Program-made: the position numbers and the translations under genes
Notes under the pieces: model-generated
What the model saw: only the letters and a program-made list of their open reading frames with translations
What the model was told of the DNA's origin: nothing
The model's database searches: none
NCBI GenBank assembly: GCA_045132495.1
Contig: JBGUSK010000106.1
Location: 3,829 to 67,828 of the forward strand
DNA from: UBA11524 sp045132495
GTDB lineage: Bacteria > Bacillota > Clostridia > Christensenellales > Aristaeellaceae
Direction: 5' to 3'
DNA: 64,000 nucleotides
Shown here: piece by piece, positions 8,060 through 17,384 of the stretch
Layout of the letters: the number at the start of each line of letters is the position of its first letter
Numbering within the stretch: the stretch's first letter is position 1

Positions 8060-8954
8060 ATCCCTTCACGCCTCCCCTCGCCACGCCGGCCATGATCTTC
8101 TTGTGGAAGATGAGGAACAGCAGGATCAGCGGCACGGAGACCGCCACCACCGCCGCCATCATGGCAGGGATGTTGTCACGGCCATAGCCGCTCTCGCGGA
8201 TGTTCTGAATGCCGCCGGAGACCAGGAACATCTTCGGGTCGTCGGTGATGAGCCTTGGCCAGACGTAGCTGTTCCAGCACTCGATGACCTTCAAAATGAG
8301 GATGGTCACGATGGTGGGGCGGCAGATGGGTACCATGACCTTGCCCAGGTATTTGAGGTCGCTGGTCGCGTCCACCTTGGCGGCGTAGTAGAGCTCATCG
8401 GGGATCTGGGCGAAGTTTTCCTTCAGCAGGTAGATATAGAAGACGCTCGACACCGACGGCAGGATCAGGCCCAGGAAGGTGTTGTCCAGCTTCGCGGTCT
8501 TCATGGTCACGAAGTTGGTGATGATGACCAGCTCGTTGGGGATCATCATCAGCGCGAGGAAGAGCACGAAGGCCAGGTTCTTGCCCGGGAAGTCCAGCCG
8601 CGCGAAGGCGAAGGCCGCCAGCACCGTCACCACCAGCATCGCCGCCGTGGTCAGCACGGTGAACACGATGGTGTTGAAGAAATACCGGCCCAGGTCCGCC
8701 TCGGTGAACACGGCCATGTAGTTCTCCATCGTGGGGGACAGGGTGTACAGCTGCGGCACGATCTCGGAGGCATAGGAGCCCTGGGTCTTCACCGAGGTCA
8801 GCAGCATCCAGTAAAATGGGAAGAGCACCACCAGCGCCCACAGGCCCAGGAGGCCGTAGACGACGATGTTGCGGATGAGGGTATTGCGCTTCGCCCGCTT
8901 CTCAATGCGGTCAAAGTCCATGATGTTGCTCATGCGTACAGCCTCCTTTCTCAA
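8058..8954 (-). CDS. Carbohydrate ABC transporter permease, MalG type
   Basis: Inner permease subunit of a CUT1 sugar importer. The product has 298 residues with about six membrane helices, the first near residues 27-47 (IVVYGLLGLWALVVLFPFYW). The cytoplasmic EAA loop is visible as YYAAKVDATSDLKYLGKVMVPICRP in shortened form (around residues 185-210), the surface that docks the ATPase. Its start overlaps the stop of the MalF-type gene by 4 nt and its stop overlaps the next gene's start, so the three are translationally coupled. Substrate unknown; pectic or hemicellulosic oligosaccharide is plausible from neighbours. Confidence 0.9.
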   Translation of the reverse strand: MRKEAVRMSNIMDFDRIEKRAKRNTLIRNIVVYGLLGLWALVVLFPFYWMLLTSVKTQGSYASEIVPQLYTLSPTMENYMAVFTEADLGRYFFNTIVFTVLTTAAMLVVTVLAAFAFARLDFPGKNLAFVLFLALMMIPNELVIITNFVTMKTAKLDNTFLGLILPSVSSVFYIYLLKENFAQIPDELYYAAKVDATSDLKYLGKVMVPICRPTIVTILILKVIECWNSYVWPRLITDDPKMFLVSGGIQNIRESGYGRDNIPAMMAAVVAVSVPLILLFLIFHKKIMAGVARGGVKG

Positions 8955-9841
8955 TAATGAACCTTTTTCTTGCTCACCAACAGGTTGATGCAGGTGATCG
9001 TCAGCACGATGACAAAGAGGATGATCGCCGCGGCCGACGCAAAGGAGGGATATCCGCCGCTGTCACCGTAGAGCATGTCGTACACATAGCCGACAATGGT
9101 GTTCATCTCCGCCACGTTGAGGTTCTCGCCGAAGAGCGCCACCGCATCGGAATACGCCTTGAATGCGCCAATAAAGCCGGTGATGATCAGGTAGAACATG
9201 GTCGGTGAGATCATCGGCAGCGTTACCTTGCGGAAGATGCGCCACTTGCTGGTGCCGTCCACGCGGGCAGCCTTGTAGTAGGTTTCGTCCACCGAAGCCA
9301 GCGCGCTGGTTAGCACCAGGATCTTGAAGGGCAGCACGATCCACACCGTGTACAGGCACAGTACCAGCATCTTCGCCCAGTAGGGGCCGTCGATGAAGTC
9401 GATGGGTTCCATGCCGAACACACCCAAGATCACGTTGACCAGTCCCGGCGTCACGTCGGTGGCGTCAAAGAGGTACATGAACACCAGGCCCACCGCCAGG
9501 GTGTTGGTCACATAGGGCAGGAAGAACACGGTCTGGAACAGCTCCCGGAGCTTGGGAATGGACGAAATGCCCAGGGAGATCGCCAGCGCCAGCATCGTGG
9601 ACAGGGGCACGGTGATCGCCACCAGGATGAAGGTGTTCTTCACCGCCTGGAGGAAATAGGGGTCGTGCAGCACGAACTCATAGTTGTACGTACCCACGCC
9701 GTAGAAGGTCTGAGAGGCGGAGTTATAGCCCTCCTCAAAGGAGTAGATGAACACGTCCGCCAGCGGATATACCATAAACACGCCGAGGAAGAGGATCGCG
9801 GGCAGCAGATATAGCCAGCCCTTCCAGCTCTTATTTTCCAT
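8951..9841 (-). CDS. Carbohydrate ABC transporter permease, MalF/UgpA type
   Basis: Partner permease of the preceding MalG-type subunit. The product has 296 residues and about six helices: WLYLLPAILFLGVFMVYPLAD is the first, and an EAA loop (YYKAARVDGTSKWRIFRKVTL) lies near residue 200. The start at 9841 is 9 nt after the ATPase stop. Order in the operon is ATPase, MalF-type, MalG-type, binding protein, a complete importer transcribed from one promoter at 10984-11012. Confidence 0.9.
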   Translation of the reverse strand: MENKSWKGWLYLLPAILFLGVFMVYPLADVFIYSFEEGYNSASQTFYGVGTYNYEFVLHDPYFLQAVKNTFILVAITVPLSTMLALAISLGISSIPKLRELFQTVFFLPYVTNTLAVGLVFMYLFDATDVTPGLVNVILGVFGMEPIDFIDGPYWAKMLVLCLYTVWIVLPFKILVLTSALASVDETYYKAARVDGTSKWRIFRKVTLPMISPTMFYLIITGFIGAFKAYSDAVALFGENLNVAEMNTIVGYVYDMLYGDSGGYPSFASAAAIILFVIVLTITCINLLVSKKKVHY

Positions 9842-9849
9842 GCGCTACC

Positions 9850-10950
9850 TCACTTCAGCTCGCAGGGGATACGCTTCTCGTCTGCCTTGGAGAAGAGCAG
9901 CACCTTCTCCGGATCCAGGCGGAAGCGGACGGTTTCCGCCTCGTCATCCAGTTTGCGGGCAGAGGGGGTGATAGCGCGCATTTGAACCCCTTCCAGCGCC
10001 GGATGTCCCGCCACCACGGACACGTCGCGGCCCATGATCTCCACGCCGTGGAGAGCGCACTGCATGGGGCCGTTTTCATCGATGGTGAAGGCTTCGGGGC
10101 GGATGGCACACCAAACCTCCTGATCCTCCGCGCCCTGCACCGACAGGATCTCGTCCTTGCCGACCAGCAGCTTGCCGCCCTGCACCTTGCCGTGGAAGAC
10201 GTTCACCGGGGGCGTACCAAGGAACTTGGCCACAAACAGGTTGCAGGGATCGTCATAGACCTGCTGGGGTTTGCCGATCTGCTGCAGCACGCCGTCCTTC
10301 ATCACCACGATGAGGTCGGAGATGGACATGGCCTCCTCCTGATCATGGGTGACGAAGATGGTTGTGATCTTCGTTTCCCGCTGGATGCGGCGGATCTCCT
10401 CGCGGGTCTGCAGACGCAGACGAGCGTCCAGGTTGGACAGGGGCTCGTCCATGAGCAGCACACGGGGCTTCTTCACCAGCGCACGGGCGATGGCCACACG
10501 CTGCTGCTGGCCGCCGGAGAGTTCCGCAGGCTTGCGCTCCATCAGCTGGTCAATTTGTACCAGCTTCGCTGCCTCCAGGGCGCGCTTCTTCATTTCGTCC
10601 TTGGTCAGGCGCTCGGCCCCCTTGAAGTTCTCCAGCGGGAACATGATATTCTTCTCCACCGTCAGATGGGGATAGAGCGCGTAATTCTGGAACACGATGC
10701 CTACCCCGCGGTATTCGGCAGGAATGTTAGTCACATCGTCCTCATCAAAATAGATCTTGCCGTCGGTCGCCTTGAGCAATCCGCAGATCAGATTCAGCAC
10801 CGTCGATTTGCCGCAGCCGGAGGGGCCCAGCAGGCCCACCAGCTTGCCGTCGGGCATCTCGAAGGTGAAGTCGTTGACCGCGATGACGTCGGGCTTATTC
10901 TTCGCACGATTCGGGAATTTCTTCGTCAGGTGATTCAGGGTGATTTTCAT
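9850..10950 (-). CDS. Sugar ABC transporter ATP-binding protein, MsmK/UgpC type
   Basis: ATPase that powers the importer encoded by the next two genes. The product has 366 residues. Walker A is GPSGCGKST, the Q-loop region FQNYALYPHLTV, the signature LSGGQQQR, Walker B LLMDEPLSNLDA and the switch VTHDQEEAM. The last ~120 residues form the regulatory OB/TOBE domain seen in MalK-like proteins. In many Firmicutes a single such ATPase serves several importers; here it could also energise the LplB/LplC importer at 24-26 kb, which has no ATPase gene beside it. That sharing is inference. Confidence 0.93.
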   Translation of the reverse strand: MKITLNHLTKKFPNRAKNKPDVIAVNDFTFEMPDGKLVGLLGPSGCGKSTVLNLICGLLKATDGKIYFDEDDVTNIPAEYRGVGIVFQNYALYPHLTVEKNIMFPLENFKGAERLTKDEMKKRALEAAKLVQIDQLMERKPAELSGGQQQRVAIARALVKKPRVLLMDEPLSNLDARLRLQTREEIRRIQRETKITTIFVTHDQEEAMSISDLIVVMKDGVLQQIGKPQQVYDDPCNLFVAKFLGTPPVNVFHGKVQGGKLLVGKDEILSVQGAEDQEVWCAIRPEAFTIDENGPMQCALHGVEIMGRDVSVVAGHPALEGVQMRAITPSARKLDDEAETVRFRLDPEKVLLFSKADEKRIPCELK

Positions 10951-10983
10951 GGCATATGCCCCCTGTCAAGTATTGTCTGCTCC

Positions 10984-11012
10984 ATTTTACCACATGGGAC
11001 AGGGGGATTCAA
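10984..11012 (-). promoter_or_regulatory. Promoter of the ABC importer operon
   Basis: TTGAAT (11007-11012, minus strand) and TAAAAT (10984-10989) with a 17-bp spacer, about 35 nt before the ATPase ATG. Confidence 0.65.
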
Positions 11013-11119
11013 CACTTGTGAATTATTTCACATATGATTCAAACAGCTCTCGATGGACAAATCCCGCCGCTCGTGCTATCCTGTATAAACACCGGTGAAG
11101 AAGCAACGGGGTGACCTAT

Positions 11120-11269
11120 ATGACCTTCAACTTTGACATACAGCGCATCGGGCAGACCATTGCCCACATGCGCTGTGAACACAACATGACCCGGATGGCT
11201 CTGGCAGATGAGTTGGGCGTGAGCTTTCAGGCGGTGAGAAATTGGGAGCGAGGCGATTTCCACAGTTAA
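11120..11269 (+). pseudogene. Truncated HTH (XRE-family) regulator, 49 codons
   Basis: Encodes an N-terminal XRE helix-turn-helix starting MTFNFDIQRIGQTIAHMR and ending at NWERGDFHS followed by a stop. It is closely related to the first 45 residues of the intact regulator at 29789-30463 and even shares upstream sequence (ACACCGGTGAA before the start). The dimerisation part and C-terminal domain are absent, so this looks like a remnant of a duplicated gene. A short expressed HTH peptide cannot be excluded. Confidence 0.75.
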
Positions 11270-11421
11270 AGGCACGACCTACAACTCACGCTTACATAGC
11301 TTGTTCAGAACACAGAATTAGCAAGACAATTCCTGTTTGAACAAAACTCCTTCAGCAGTGATTCGCAGCTCCGTCCGTCTTGCCTCCAAGCAAATACATC
11401 AGCCATTATCCATTCCGCTCC
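11270..11421. other. Spacer between HTH remnant and GH28 promoter, nothing recognised
   Basis: No convincing gene, repeat or terminator was seen in this lower-GC spacer. It may be leftover sequence from the event that truncated the HTH gene. Confidence 0.5.
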
Positions 11422-11451
11422 TTGCCAACATATCCCTGCAAGTGGTATAAT
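11422..11451 (+). promoter_or_regulatory. Promoter of the GH28 gene
   Basis: TTGCCA (11422-11427), 18-bp spacer, TATAAT (11446-11451). The upstream in-frame ATG at 11450 overlaps this -10 box and so cannot be the start codon. Confidence 0.75.
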
Positions 11452-11497
11452 GGCATCAGCAAATACCGCACTTACGATCCAGCAAGGAGCAGCTATC

Positions 11498-12907
11498 ATG
11501 AACAGTATCGTACGTCCCTCCTGGTATGATGATCTTCATCAACGCCTGACCACCATGGCAGACGATCTGCAGCACCGTATGACTGGCTGGCAGGAGCATC
11601 CGCTGACCATCACGCCCGAGGCAATGGGCTTCGCTGGCGGTCTTGCGACCACGGCCATCCAGGCTGCCATCGATAAGGCAGCGGATCAAGGCGGCGGCAC
11701 CGTCCTGCTGTCACAGGGAGACTATGTCACCGGTACGCTGGTGATGCGCAGCAACGTCCGGCTGATGGTGATTGGAGGTTGCCACCTGCTGGCCAGCACC
11801 GATCTTGCAGACTTCCCGGAGCATATCTGCCAGCGCGTTACCGTGCAGGACACCCACATGGGCATGAATCAGGCGCTGATCTTCGCTGAGGGCTGCGAGA
11901 ACATCAGCCTGTGCGGGCCAGGCGAAATTGATGGGCGCGGCACGCAGGATAACTTCCCCGGCGGCGAGACCCAGCACGGTACGCCCGGACGGCCCTTCCT
12001 CATCCGCCTGGTGGACTGCAAAGGTGTGCATGTGCATGACATTACGTTGCGGGACGCTGCCTGCTGGATGGAGAACTACTTCAACTGCGACAATGTCCTG
12101 CTGGAGCGCATCACCGTGCGCAACCAGGCCAATTACAACAACGACGGCATTGATATCGACGGCTGCCGGGACGTGATCATCCGCAGCTGTGACGTGCGCA
12201 GCGGCGACGACGCTCTGTGCTTCAAGGCCGCCTCCGAGCGCCCCACCGAGCGGGTGCTGGTGGAAAACTGCCGCCTGTATTCCTCCTGCAACGCCCTGAA
12301 GGTGGGCACCGATACCCAGAGCGACTTCCGCCAGGTGCTGGTTCGCAACTGCCAGATCGGCGGCGTGGACGAGGACGTGCGCGGCATCAAGCACCCCTGT
12401 TCGGATTCTGGCATCTCTCTGGAGATGGTGGACGGCGGTACGCTGGAGGACATCCTGATCACCGGCATCGACATCCAGCGTGCCTGGAGTCCCATCTTCA
12501 TGCGCCTGGAGGATCGAGGCCGTGTCCGTGATGAGCTGCCCAAGCCGCCGGTGGGCACCCTGCACCGAGTTGCGATCGAGCACGTTACCGGCTGCGATAA
12601 CGGCCCCCGGGGCTCCTACATGATCGCTGTGCCGGAAAAGTGCATTGAGGATGTTATCCTCCACGATGTGCATCTCAGCCAGCATCCCTCGGTCAAGCCC
12701 GTCACCACAGAGGAGAGCTTTGATGACATGCGAGGCATCTATCCCGACGCCCATATGATCGACGATATTGGTGATGCGCCCGCCTATGCGCTCTGGGCTC
12801 GCCATGTGAAGGGCCTGATACTGCGGGATTACGAGGTCGTTCCCACGGGGAATGATCCGCGTCCGGCTTTCGTCCTGTCCAATGACGTGGATGTTCTGAT
12901 CGACTGA
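11498..12907 (+). CDS. GH28-family parallel beta-helix glycosidase (pectin-active)
   Basis: GH28 enzymes hydrolyse galacturonan or rhamnogalacturonan linkages by inversion. The product has 469 residues. The right-handed beta-helix signature is clear: NNDGIDIDG then SGDDALCFKA supply the catalytic Asp residues. The usual GHG histidine motif is replaced by NALKVGTDT, seen in divergent GH28 groups rather than classical endo-polygalacturonases. There is no signal peptide, so it should act on imported oligosaccharides. Start 11498 is chosen because AAGGAG lies just before it and the longer frame begins inside the promoter. Rhamnogalacturonan oligosaccharides are a good guess for substrate given rhaMBA nearby, but specificity is unproven. 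Confidence 0.85.
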   Translation: MNSIVRPSWYDDLHQRLTTMADDLQHRMTGWQEHPLTITPEAMGFAGGLATTAIQAAIDKAADQGGGTVLLSQGDYVTGTLVMRSNVRLMVIGGCHLLASTDLADFPEHICQRVTVQDTHMGMNQALIFAEGCENISLCGPGEIDGRGTQDNFPGGETQHGTPGRPFLIRLVDCKGVHVHDITLRDAACWMENYFNCDNVLLERITVRNQANYNNDGIDIDGCRDVIIRSCDVRSGDDALCFKAASERPTERVLVENCRLYSSCNALKVGTDTQSDFRQVLVRNCQIGGVDEDVRGIKHPCSDSGISLEMVDGGTLEDILITGIDIQRAWSPIFMRLEDRGRVRDELPKPPVGTLHRVAIEHVTGCDNGPRGSYMIAVPEKCIEDVILHDVHLSQHPSVKPVTTEESFDDMRGIYPDAHMIDDIGDAPAYALWARHVKGLILRDYEVVPTGNDPRPAFVLSNDVDVLID

Positions 12908-12913
12908 TGATAC

Positions 12914-12945
12914 AAAAAAACGTTCCCGTGCTGGGAACGTTTTTT
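12914..12945. terminator. Bidirectional terminator between GH28 and GH43 genes
   Basis: AAAAAAACGTTCCC, 5-nt loop, GGGAACGTTTTTT. The flanking A and T runs allow termination on both strands, serving two convergent genes. Confidence 0.92.
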
Positions 12946-12953
12946 ATATGCTG

Positions 12954-13817
12954 TTACACCCGCTTGAGCCGTCCCCCCACATCCTCGACGGGATGGAAGA
13001 AGGGGCGCTCCTGCAAATGCGCATTGGGGCTGTGAAGCGTCAGGTAAAGCTGCCCGTCCAAGGCGCGGAACACCATGCCGTGGCCACCGTCATCCATGAA
13101 GAGGGGCTCCACCTGGGTGAAATGTCCGTCGATCTCACCGTTGTCGGAGACCGCCACACCTTCGGTATAGCCACCCTCGGAGAAGCTGGCCCACAGGCAC
13201 AGCAGCGTACCATCCTCCGTGCGCCAGAGGAAGGGGCCGTCGGTCACGCAGCCGCTCACACCGCTGGAATGGTGCATCCATTTGGCCCAGGGCGCGTCGG
13301 AGGCATGGAAGAGCAGCATCGGTTCGCCCGTCGGGGCACGCAGGTCATCGGTCAAGGGAATGGCGTTCACCTCGCCGTCGCCAGCCTGCACCCATTCATG
13401 GCAGAACACCATGTAGGGCTTGCCCTCCTTGCTGACATAGAGTGTGCCGTCCAGGCATTCCCAGTCGCGAGGGGTGACGCAGCCATCTGAGTGGGGACGG
13501 AAGGGGCCCAGGGGGCTATCCGCCTTGAGGATGGCGGTGCCGCGCTTCACGCTGGGGTTCTTGAAGCTGGCGAACATGTAGAATGCTCCCTGATAGAAAT
13601 ATACCTCCGGCGCCCAGTAGTTGCGGTCAGCCCAGAAACTGCCATCGTTATGGAAGCAGACAAAGGGCCCATCCCAAATTTCCAGGTCGTGGCTGACGTA
13701 TACATCGAAGCCGTCTGCAGGGCCCCAGCAGGTTTCTCCGCGGGTGCCGTAGAGGTAGTATGCACCCTCATGCACCAGCACGAAGGGGTCGCGGATGTTG
13801 ATGTCGGTACGCTTCAT
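12954..13817 (-). CDS. GH43-like glycosidase
   Basis: Five-bladed beta-propeller enzymes of this clan release arabinose, xylose or galactose from plant polysaccharides. The product has 287 residues. The catalytic-base region IRDPFVLVHEGAYYLYGT (Asp10) is at the N-terminus, YWAPEVYFYQGAFYMF forms the second blade, then DSPLGPF and GHGMVFRALDGQLYLTLHSPN near the C-terminus. No signal peptide. It is the last gene of an operon whose other members encode a Gld-like ABC system, an AraC sensor and a binding protein, its start overlapping the preceding stop by 4 nt. The enzyme family is fairly sure; the sugar released is not. Confidence 0.82.
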   Translation of the reverse strand: MKRTDINIRDPFVLVHEGAYYLYGTRGETCWGPADGFDVYVSHDLEIWDGPFVCFHNDGSFWADRNYWAPEVYFYQGAFYMFASFKNPSVKRGTAILKADSPLGPFRPHSDGCVTPRDWECLDGTLYVSKEGKPYMVFCHEWVQAGDGEVNAIPLTDDLRAPTGEPMLLFHASDAPWAKWMHHSSGVSGCVTDGPFLWRTEDGTLLCLWASFSEGGYTEGVAVSDNGEIDGHFTQVEPLFMDDGGHGMVFRALDGQLYLTLHSPNAHLQERPFFHPVEDVGGRLKRV

Positions 13818-15226
13818 GGCAAAGCCTCCTTGAGTGCGTCGAGCATAGCTTCCAGGCGCTCCCGGCGCAGCAGGAACTGCCCGCCGCCGGAGGTGTCCGC
13901 CTGTACATAGTGGGGATCAAAGCTGTGGTATGCAACGCGGGTGAGCGTCCCATCCCCATGGAGGAAGCGCACCTCGCAGATCATATCCCCGGCGGGGGCA
14001 GATTCTGCCGTTTTGTCGAACTGCATCCCGACGATGGCGGTGTAGACGGGGGCAAACACATCGCCGGAAACCCCTTTGCCATTGATGGCATAGACCAGGT
14101 CGCCCTCCGCATCCTGGGTGATGTTCAGCAGCCAGGCCTGCTCGCCCGCGAGGACGGCGACCGTCGCCACATCCCCGGCAGAGATCAGGGTGACGAAGCG
14201 ATCCAGCAGCATGTCTGTACCGCTTTTATCCAGCGGCGGAAGCTGGGCTGTGCTCACCCGGTACACATCGGCGGAGGTGTCCAGCCGGGCATAGAGCATG
14301 CCATCTCCGGCATCACCGCCCAGATGGATGTCGCGGATGCTGCCGTCAGAGAAGGCCACCAGCAGCCGGGTGGGGGCATCCAGGCCATAGGCAGCCAGCT
14401 CCTGCGCGGAGGACACCGATGCGGCATAGCTGTCCGCATGGATGGCGCAGACCGTATCCACAAATGCCTGGATGCGCTCCGTGCTGCCCGCATGGACATA
14501 GGGCTGATCCACCTGCCAGGGAAGGATGTGGCCCTCGGAGCCATAGTTGGTCGCAATGAAGTTGTCGCTGCCAGGCCGCACAACGGCGATCTGCACCGCC
14601 GCAGAGGCCCTGATCGCCCCGGGAAGCCGATGATGGTCGTTCAGAGGGCGGGTCATGACCTCATAGAAGTCGATCGGGGCCAGGTGGACGCTGCTGTCGC
14701 CATCCATCTGCACATAGCAGGAATAGCCCGATGCGGTGGGCTTGCCGATGGTCAGGATGATGGGAGCCCCCATGTGGTAGGTGATCTCGATACGGGCCAC
14801 AGGGGCTGTTAGCCCGCAAGCCTCCGGGTCAAGGCCGGGATAGCTGGCAGTGACAGGTAAGTTCACCGCCGTCAGCAGCATCATCTGGTAGGAAATGCTG
14901 TCCAGGGCAAAGGATGGCTGCCCGACCACCGTGACCGGCTGACCCAGGCTGTTGTAGACACCCAGCAGGTTTCCGTTTTCATCAAAGCCCAGGCTGGATT
15001 CCACGGTGTACGCTTCCCCGGAGGAAAGCGTCACGGTCATGGCGGCAAAATCCTGCTGAGAACGGGTGTAGAGCATGCGGTAAGCAGCCTCCGCAGGCGC
15101 GGGTGCAGCCGTTGGCACGTCGCTGTCGCACAGCACGTTGCTGCCGGACTGGAGAATGGCCAACGTGAACGCCAGCACTGCAGCGATCAGCGCAAGGTTG
15201 CAAAGGATCAGCGGGCGACGCATCAC
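13814..15226 (-). CDS. DUF4340-type membrane-anchored auxiliary protein of an ABC system
   Basis: The product has 470 residues with one N-terminal membrane helix (LILCNLALIAAVLAFTLAIL) and a large extracytoplasmic part. The architecture, and repeated '..VDTVCAIHADSYA..' and 'TVTLSSGEAYTVESSLGFDE' style units, match DUF4340 proteins, which accompany Gld-like ABC-2 transporters. It overlaps both neighbours by 4 nt (GldG-like upstream, GH43 downstream). Known partners suggest it scaffolds an exported or surface component; the actual role is unknown. Confidence 0.72.
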   Translation of the reverse strand: MMRRPLILCNLALIAAVLAFTLAILQSGSNVLCDSDVPTAAPAPAEAAYRMLYTRSQQDFAAMTVTLSSGEAYTVESSLGFDENGNLLGVYNSLGQPVTVVGQPSFALDSISYQMMLLTAVNLPVTASYPGLDPEACGLTAPVARIEITYHMGAPIILTIGKPTASGYSCYVQMDGDSSVHLAPIDFYEVMTRPLNDHHRLPGAIRASAAVQIAVVRPGSDNFIATNYGSEGHILPWQVDQPYVHAGSTERIQAFVDTVCAIHADSYAASVSSAQELAAYGLDAPTRLLVAFSDGSIRDIHLGGDAGDGMLYARLDTSADVYRVSTAQLPPLDKSGTDMLLDRFVTLISAGDVATVAVLAGEQAWLLNITQDAEGDLVYAINGKGVSGDVFAPVYTAIVGMQFDKTAESAPAGDMICEVRFLHGDGTLTRVAYHSFDPHYVQADTSGGGQFLLRRERLEAMLDALKEALP

Positions 15227-16662
15227 AACCGCCTCCTTCGGATGAGGACGACGAGCATCGCCAGCGCCAGCAGTCCGGGCCAGAAGCCCAGCAGCACAGC
15301 GGAGACCTGCTGCCGCTCCTGCTGACTGGGGAAGGTGATGAGCTGGGTCGCCAGCTGCTTCACGCCCGCGTCGAGGGTCGCAGCCTCGCCAGTGTCGGTC
15401 ATCTTTTCCAGACAGGCAGTGAGGAAGGCCAGATTTTCGCTGGCATCCAGCACATAGGCACCGTCCGCCTCGGCAGAGGTGAGCAGCATCTGCACACTGG
15501 CCAACTGAAGGATATAGCTATCGACGGATTCTGCAAGGATGGCCAGGGGCGTACTGCCGGATTCATCGCCGTCTTCTGCTGTCGTGGCAGCGGCGTTCTT
15601 GTCCACCTTGCGGATGGCACGATCCGAGGTCGTCAGGAGCGTCTTCGCAGTCACGCCGGGCCGCAGGGCGGGATCGGCCAGCGCGCCTGCACGGGGCAGG
15701 ATCAGGCGACCGGGCAGTGCATCCAGCACGCCGTTGTCCGCAGTGAGCGCAGGGGTGAGCAAACCCGGGCCATCCACGAAGAAGGCGGTTTCGTCGGCAT
15801 TCTCCACCGTCCAGGCATCCCGATAGGAAAGGCCGTACAGGTCGCACAGCGCCTGCAGGTTCTCCAGCCTGTCAATGGGGGTATCCGCACCGCAGGCGAC
15901 GATCAGGTGCACACCGCTGTTCAGCGCGGCCTTGAGTGCCTCGGTCTCCGCAAGGGTCAAATCGCTTTCCGGGCCGATGAGGGCCACCACGTCGCCCCTT
16001 TTTGCGGCCATGAGGGCCAGCGCGCCGGAGCGGATCTCCAGCCCCATGGCGCGGCACTGGAGGATCATCTGGCTGAGGGCGTCCTCCTCCGGTTCGCCGT
16101 GCCCGGTGACGAACCACACCGCTGCCGGGTCTTCATCCACCGCACGGTCGATGCCGCCGATGATCATCGCCTCGCCGCAGTAGATGGTGTACTGCTCTGT
16201 GCCGATGCGGCGGGCGAAGAGGAATTCCTCCGGATCGATGCGAACCGTGCGGGTCGCTTCTGCATTCTGCACGAAGACGGTGCCCTCCGCTACGCCTGCC
16301 GTATCGCCGGTCAGGGCAAGCAGCAGATGAGGCTGAGCCTCCGGGTCGATGGAGGCAAGGCGGATATGGCTGCATTCGGCAGCCAGCTTGAGCAACGTCT
16401 CCTGCTGCAGGTCGTAGAGTGTGGAGCTACCCGGGCTGTGGACGAGGTGGATGGTCACATCCTCCGCCAGTGCGTCCAGACGGGACAGGGTGTAGTCACT
16501 CAGGCGGGTCACCTGGTCATCGGAGACGTCCAGCTTCAGGTACCATTTTTCCTCCGCCGCCTGGATGCACAGGACGCTCAGCACGAAGATCACCGCGACC
16601 AGCAGGCACAAGAGGAGATTGTACAGCGCAAAGGGAAGTTGCTTTTTCTTCATATCCTTCAC
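15223..16662 (-). CDS. GldG-like ABC transporter auxiliary protein
   Basis: The product has 479 residues with a membrane helix near each end (about residues 11-34 and 455-475, the latter followed by IRRRRL). The long extracytoplasmic region between them resembles the ABC_transp_aux/GldG family, with VWFVTGHGEPEEDALSQM matching the family's 'TGHGE' element. It overlaps the permease gene upstream and the DUF4340 gene downstream. In Bacteroidetes GldG works with GldA and GldF; in Clostridia such trios are common but unassigned. Confidence 0.8.
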   Translation of the reverse strand: MKDMKKKQLPFALYNLLLCLLVAVIFVLSVLCIQAAEEKWYLKLDVSDDQVTRLSDYTLSRLDALAEDVTIHLVHSPGSSTLYDLQQETLLKLAAECSHIRLASIDPEAQPHLLLALTGDTAGVAEGTVFVQNAEATRTVRIDPEEFLFARRIGTEQYTIYCGEAMIIGGIDRAVDEDPAAVWFVTGHGEPEEDALSQMILQCRAMGLEIRSGALALMAAKRGDVVALIGPESDLTLAETEALKAALNSGVHLIVACGADTPIDRLENLQALCDLYGLSYRDAWTVENADETAFFVDGPGLLTPALTADNGVLDALPGRLILPRAGALADPALRPGVTAKTLLTTSDRAIRKVDKNAAATTAEDGDESGSTPLAILAESVDSYILQLASVQMLLTSAEADGAYVLDASENLAFLTACLEKMTDTGEAATLDAGVKQLATQLITFPSQQERQQVSAVLLGFWPGLLALAMLVVLIRRRRL

Positions 16663-17384
16663 CCCTTTGCATGCCGCCGGGCCTCGATCACCCGGCAGGT
16701 CAGGAAGAGCATCAGGGCGGTAAAGCCCAGGAAATATGCCCCATCCGCCGGGCTGATGACGCCGTTGGCGAATTCACCCAGCCGTCCGGCAGAGGGCAGC
16801 CACTGCATCACCCTGCGAATGCCGGACAGATAGGAGCCGCTCAGCTGGGGCACGATGAAATGCTCGCTCAGGTAGAGGAACACGTTCACGCCCAGGGTGA
16901 TGACCGCCGCCGTTACCTGATTCATGCACAGCGAGCTGACGAACACGCCCACCGAGAGCATGGCTGCATCCAGCATGAAATACCCCAGATAGACCACCGC
17001 GATCTGCCTGGCGGAGACCTGCGCATACCGGCTGATGACCACCGGAAAGATCGTTGTGAGCGCCATCGCGGCAAGGAGCATCGTGAAGCAGGCCAAAGCC
17101 TTGCCCAGCACGATAGAGATGATGCGCACCGGCGCTGTCAACAGGAGTTGGTCGGTCTTCGTGCGGCGTTCCTCGGCGAAAAGGCGCATCGTCAGGATGG
17201 GGGCGATGAGCATGAAGGGCAGCTGCATGCCGGAGAGAAACAGGTTCGTGCTGGCACTCATCTCCTGTCCGATGTTGATGAACACAGCCACCACGCCTGA
17301 CAGCAGCGTATACATGATCAGGAACACATAGCCCATTGGGGTGGTGAAGTAGCTTCTCAGCTCATGATGGAAGATGGCTTTCAA
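16659..17384 (-). CDS. ABC-2 type permease, GldF-like
   Basis: Membrane subunit of an ABC-2 transporter. The product has 241 residues with about six helices, starting MKAIFHHELRSYFTTPMGYVF, which is the typical amphipathic start of these permeases (cytoplasmic helix then 'TPMGYVFL'). ERRTKTDQLLLTAPV is the conserved cytoplasmic loop that meets the ATPase. Overlaps of 4 nt with both neighbours imply coupled translation. Confidence 0.88.
   Translation of the reverse strand: MKAIFHHELRSYFTTPMGYVFLIMYTLLSGVVAVFINIGQEMSASTNLFLSGMQLPFMLIAPILTMRLFAEERRTKTDQLLLTAPVRIISIVLGKALACFTMLLAAMALTTIFPVVISRYAQVSARQIAVVYLGYFMLDAAMLSVGVFVSSLCMNQVTAAVITLGVNVFLYLSEHFIVPQLSGSYLSGIRRVMQWLPSAGRLGEFANGVISPADGAYFLGFTALMLFLTCRVIEARRHAKG

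Noticed and set aside
11450..11497. Upstream ATG extending the GH28 protein by 16 residues
   Set aside because: It overlaps the -10 box of a good promoter, so it would not be transcribed; AAGGAG marks the ATG at 11498.
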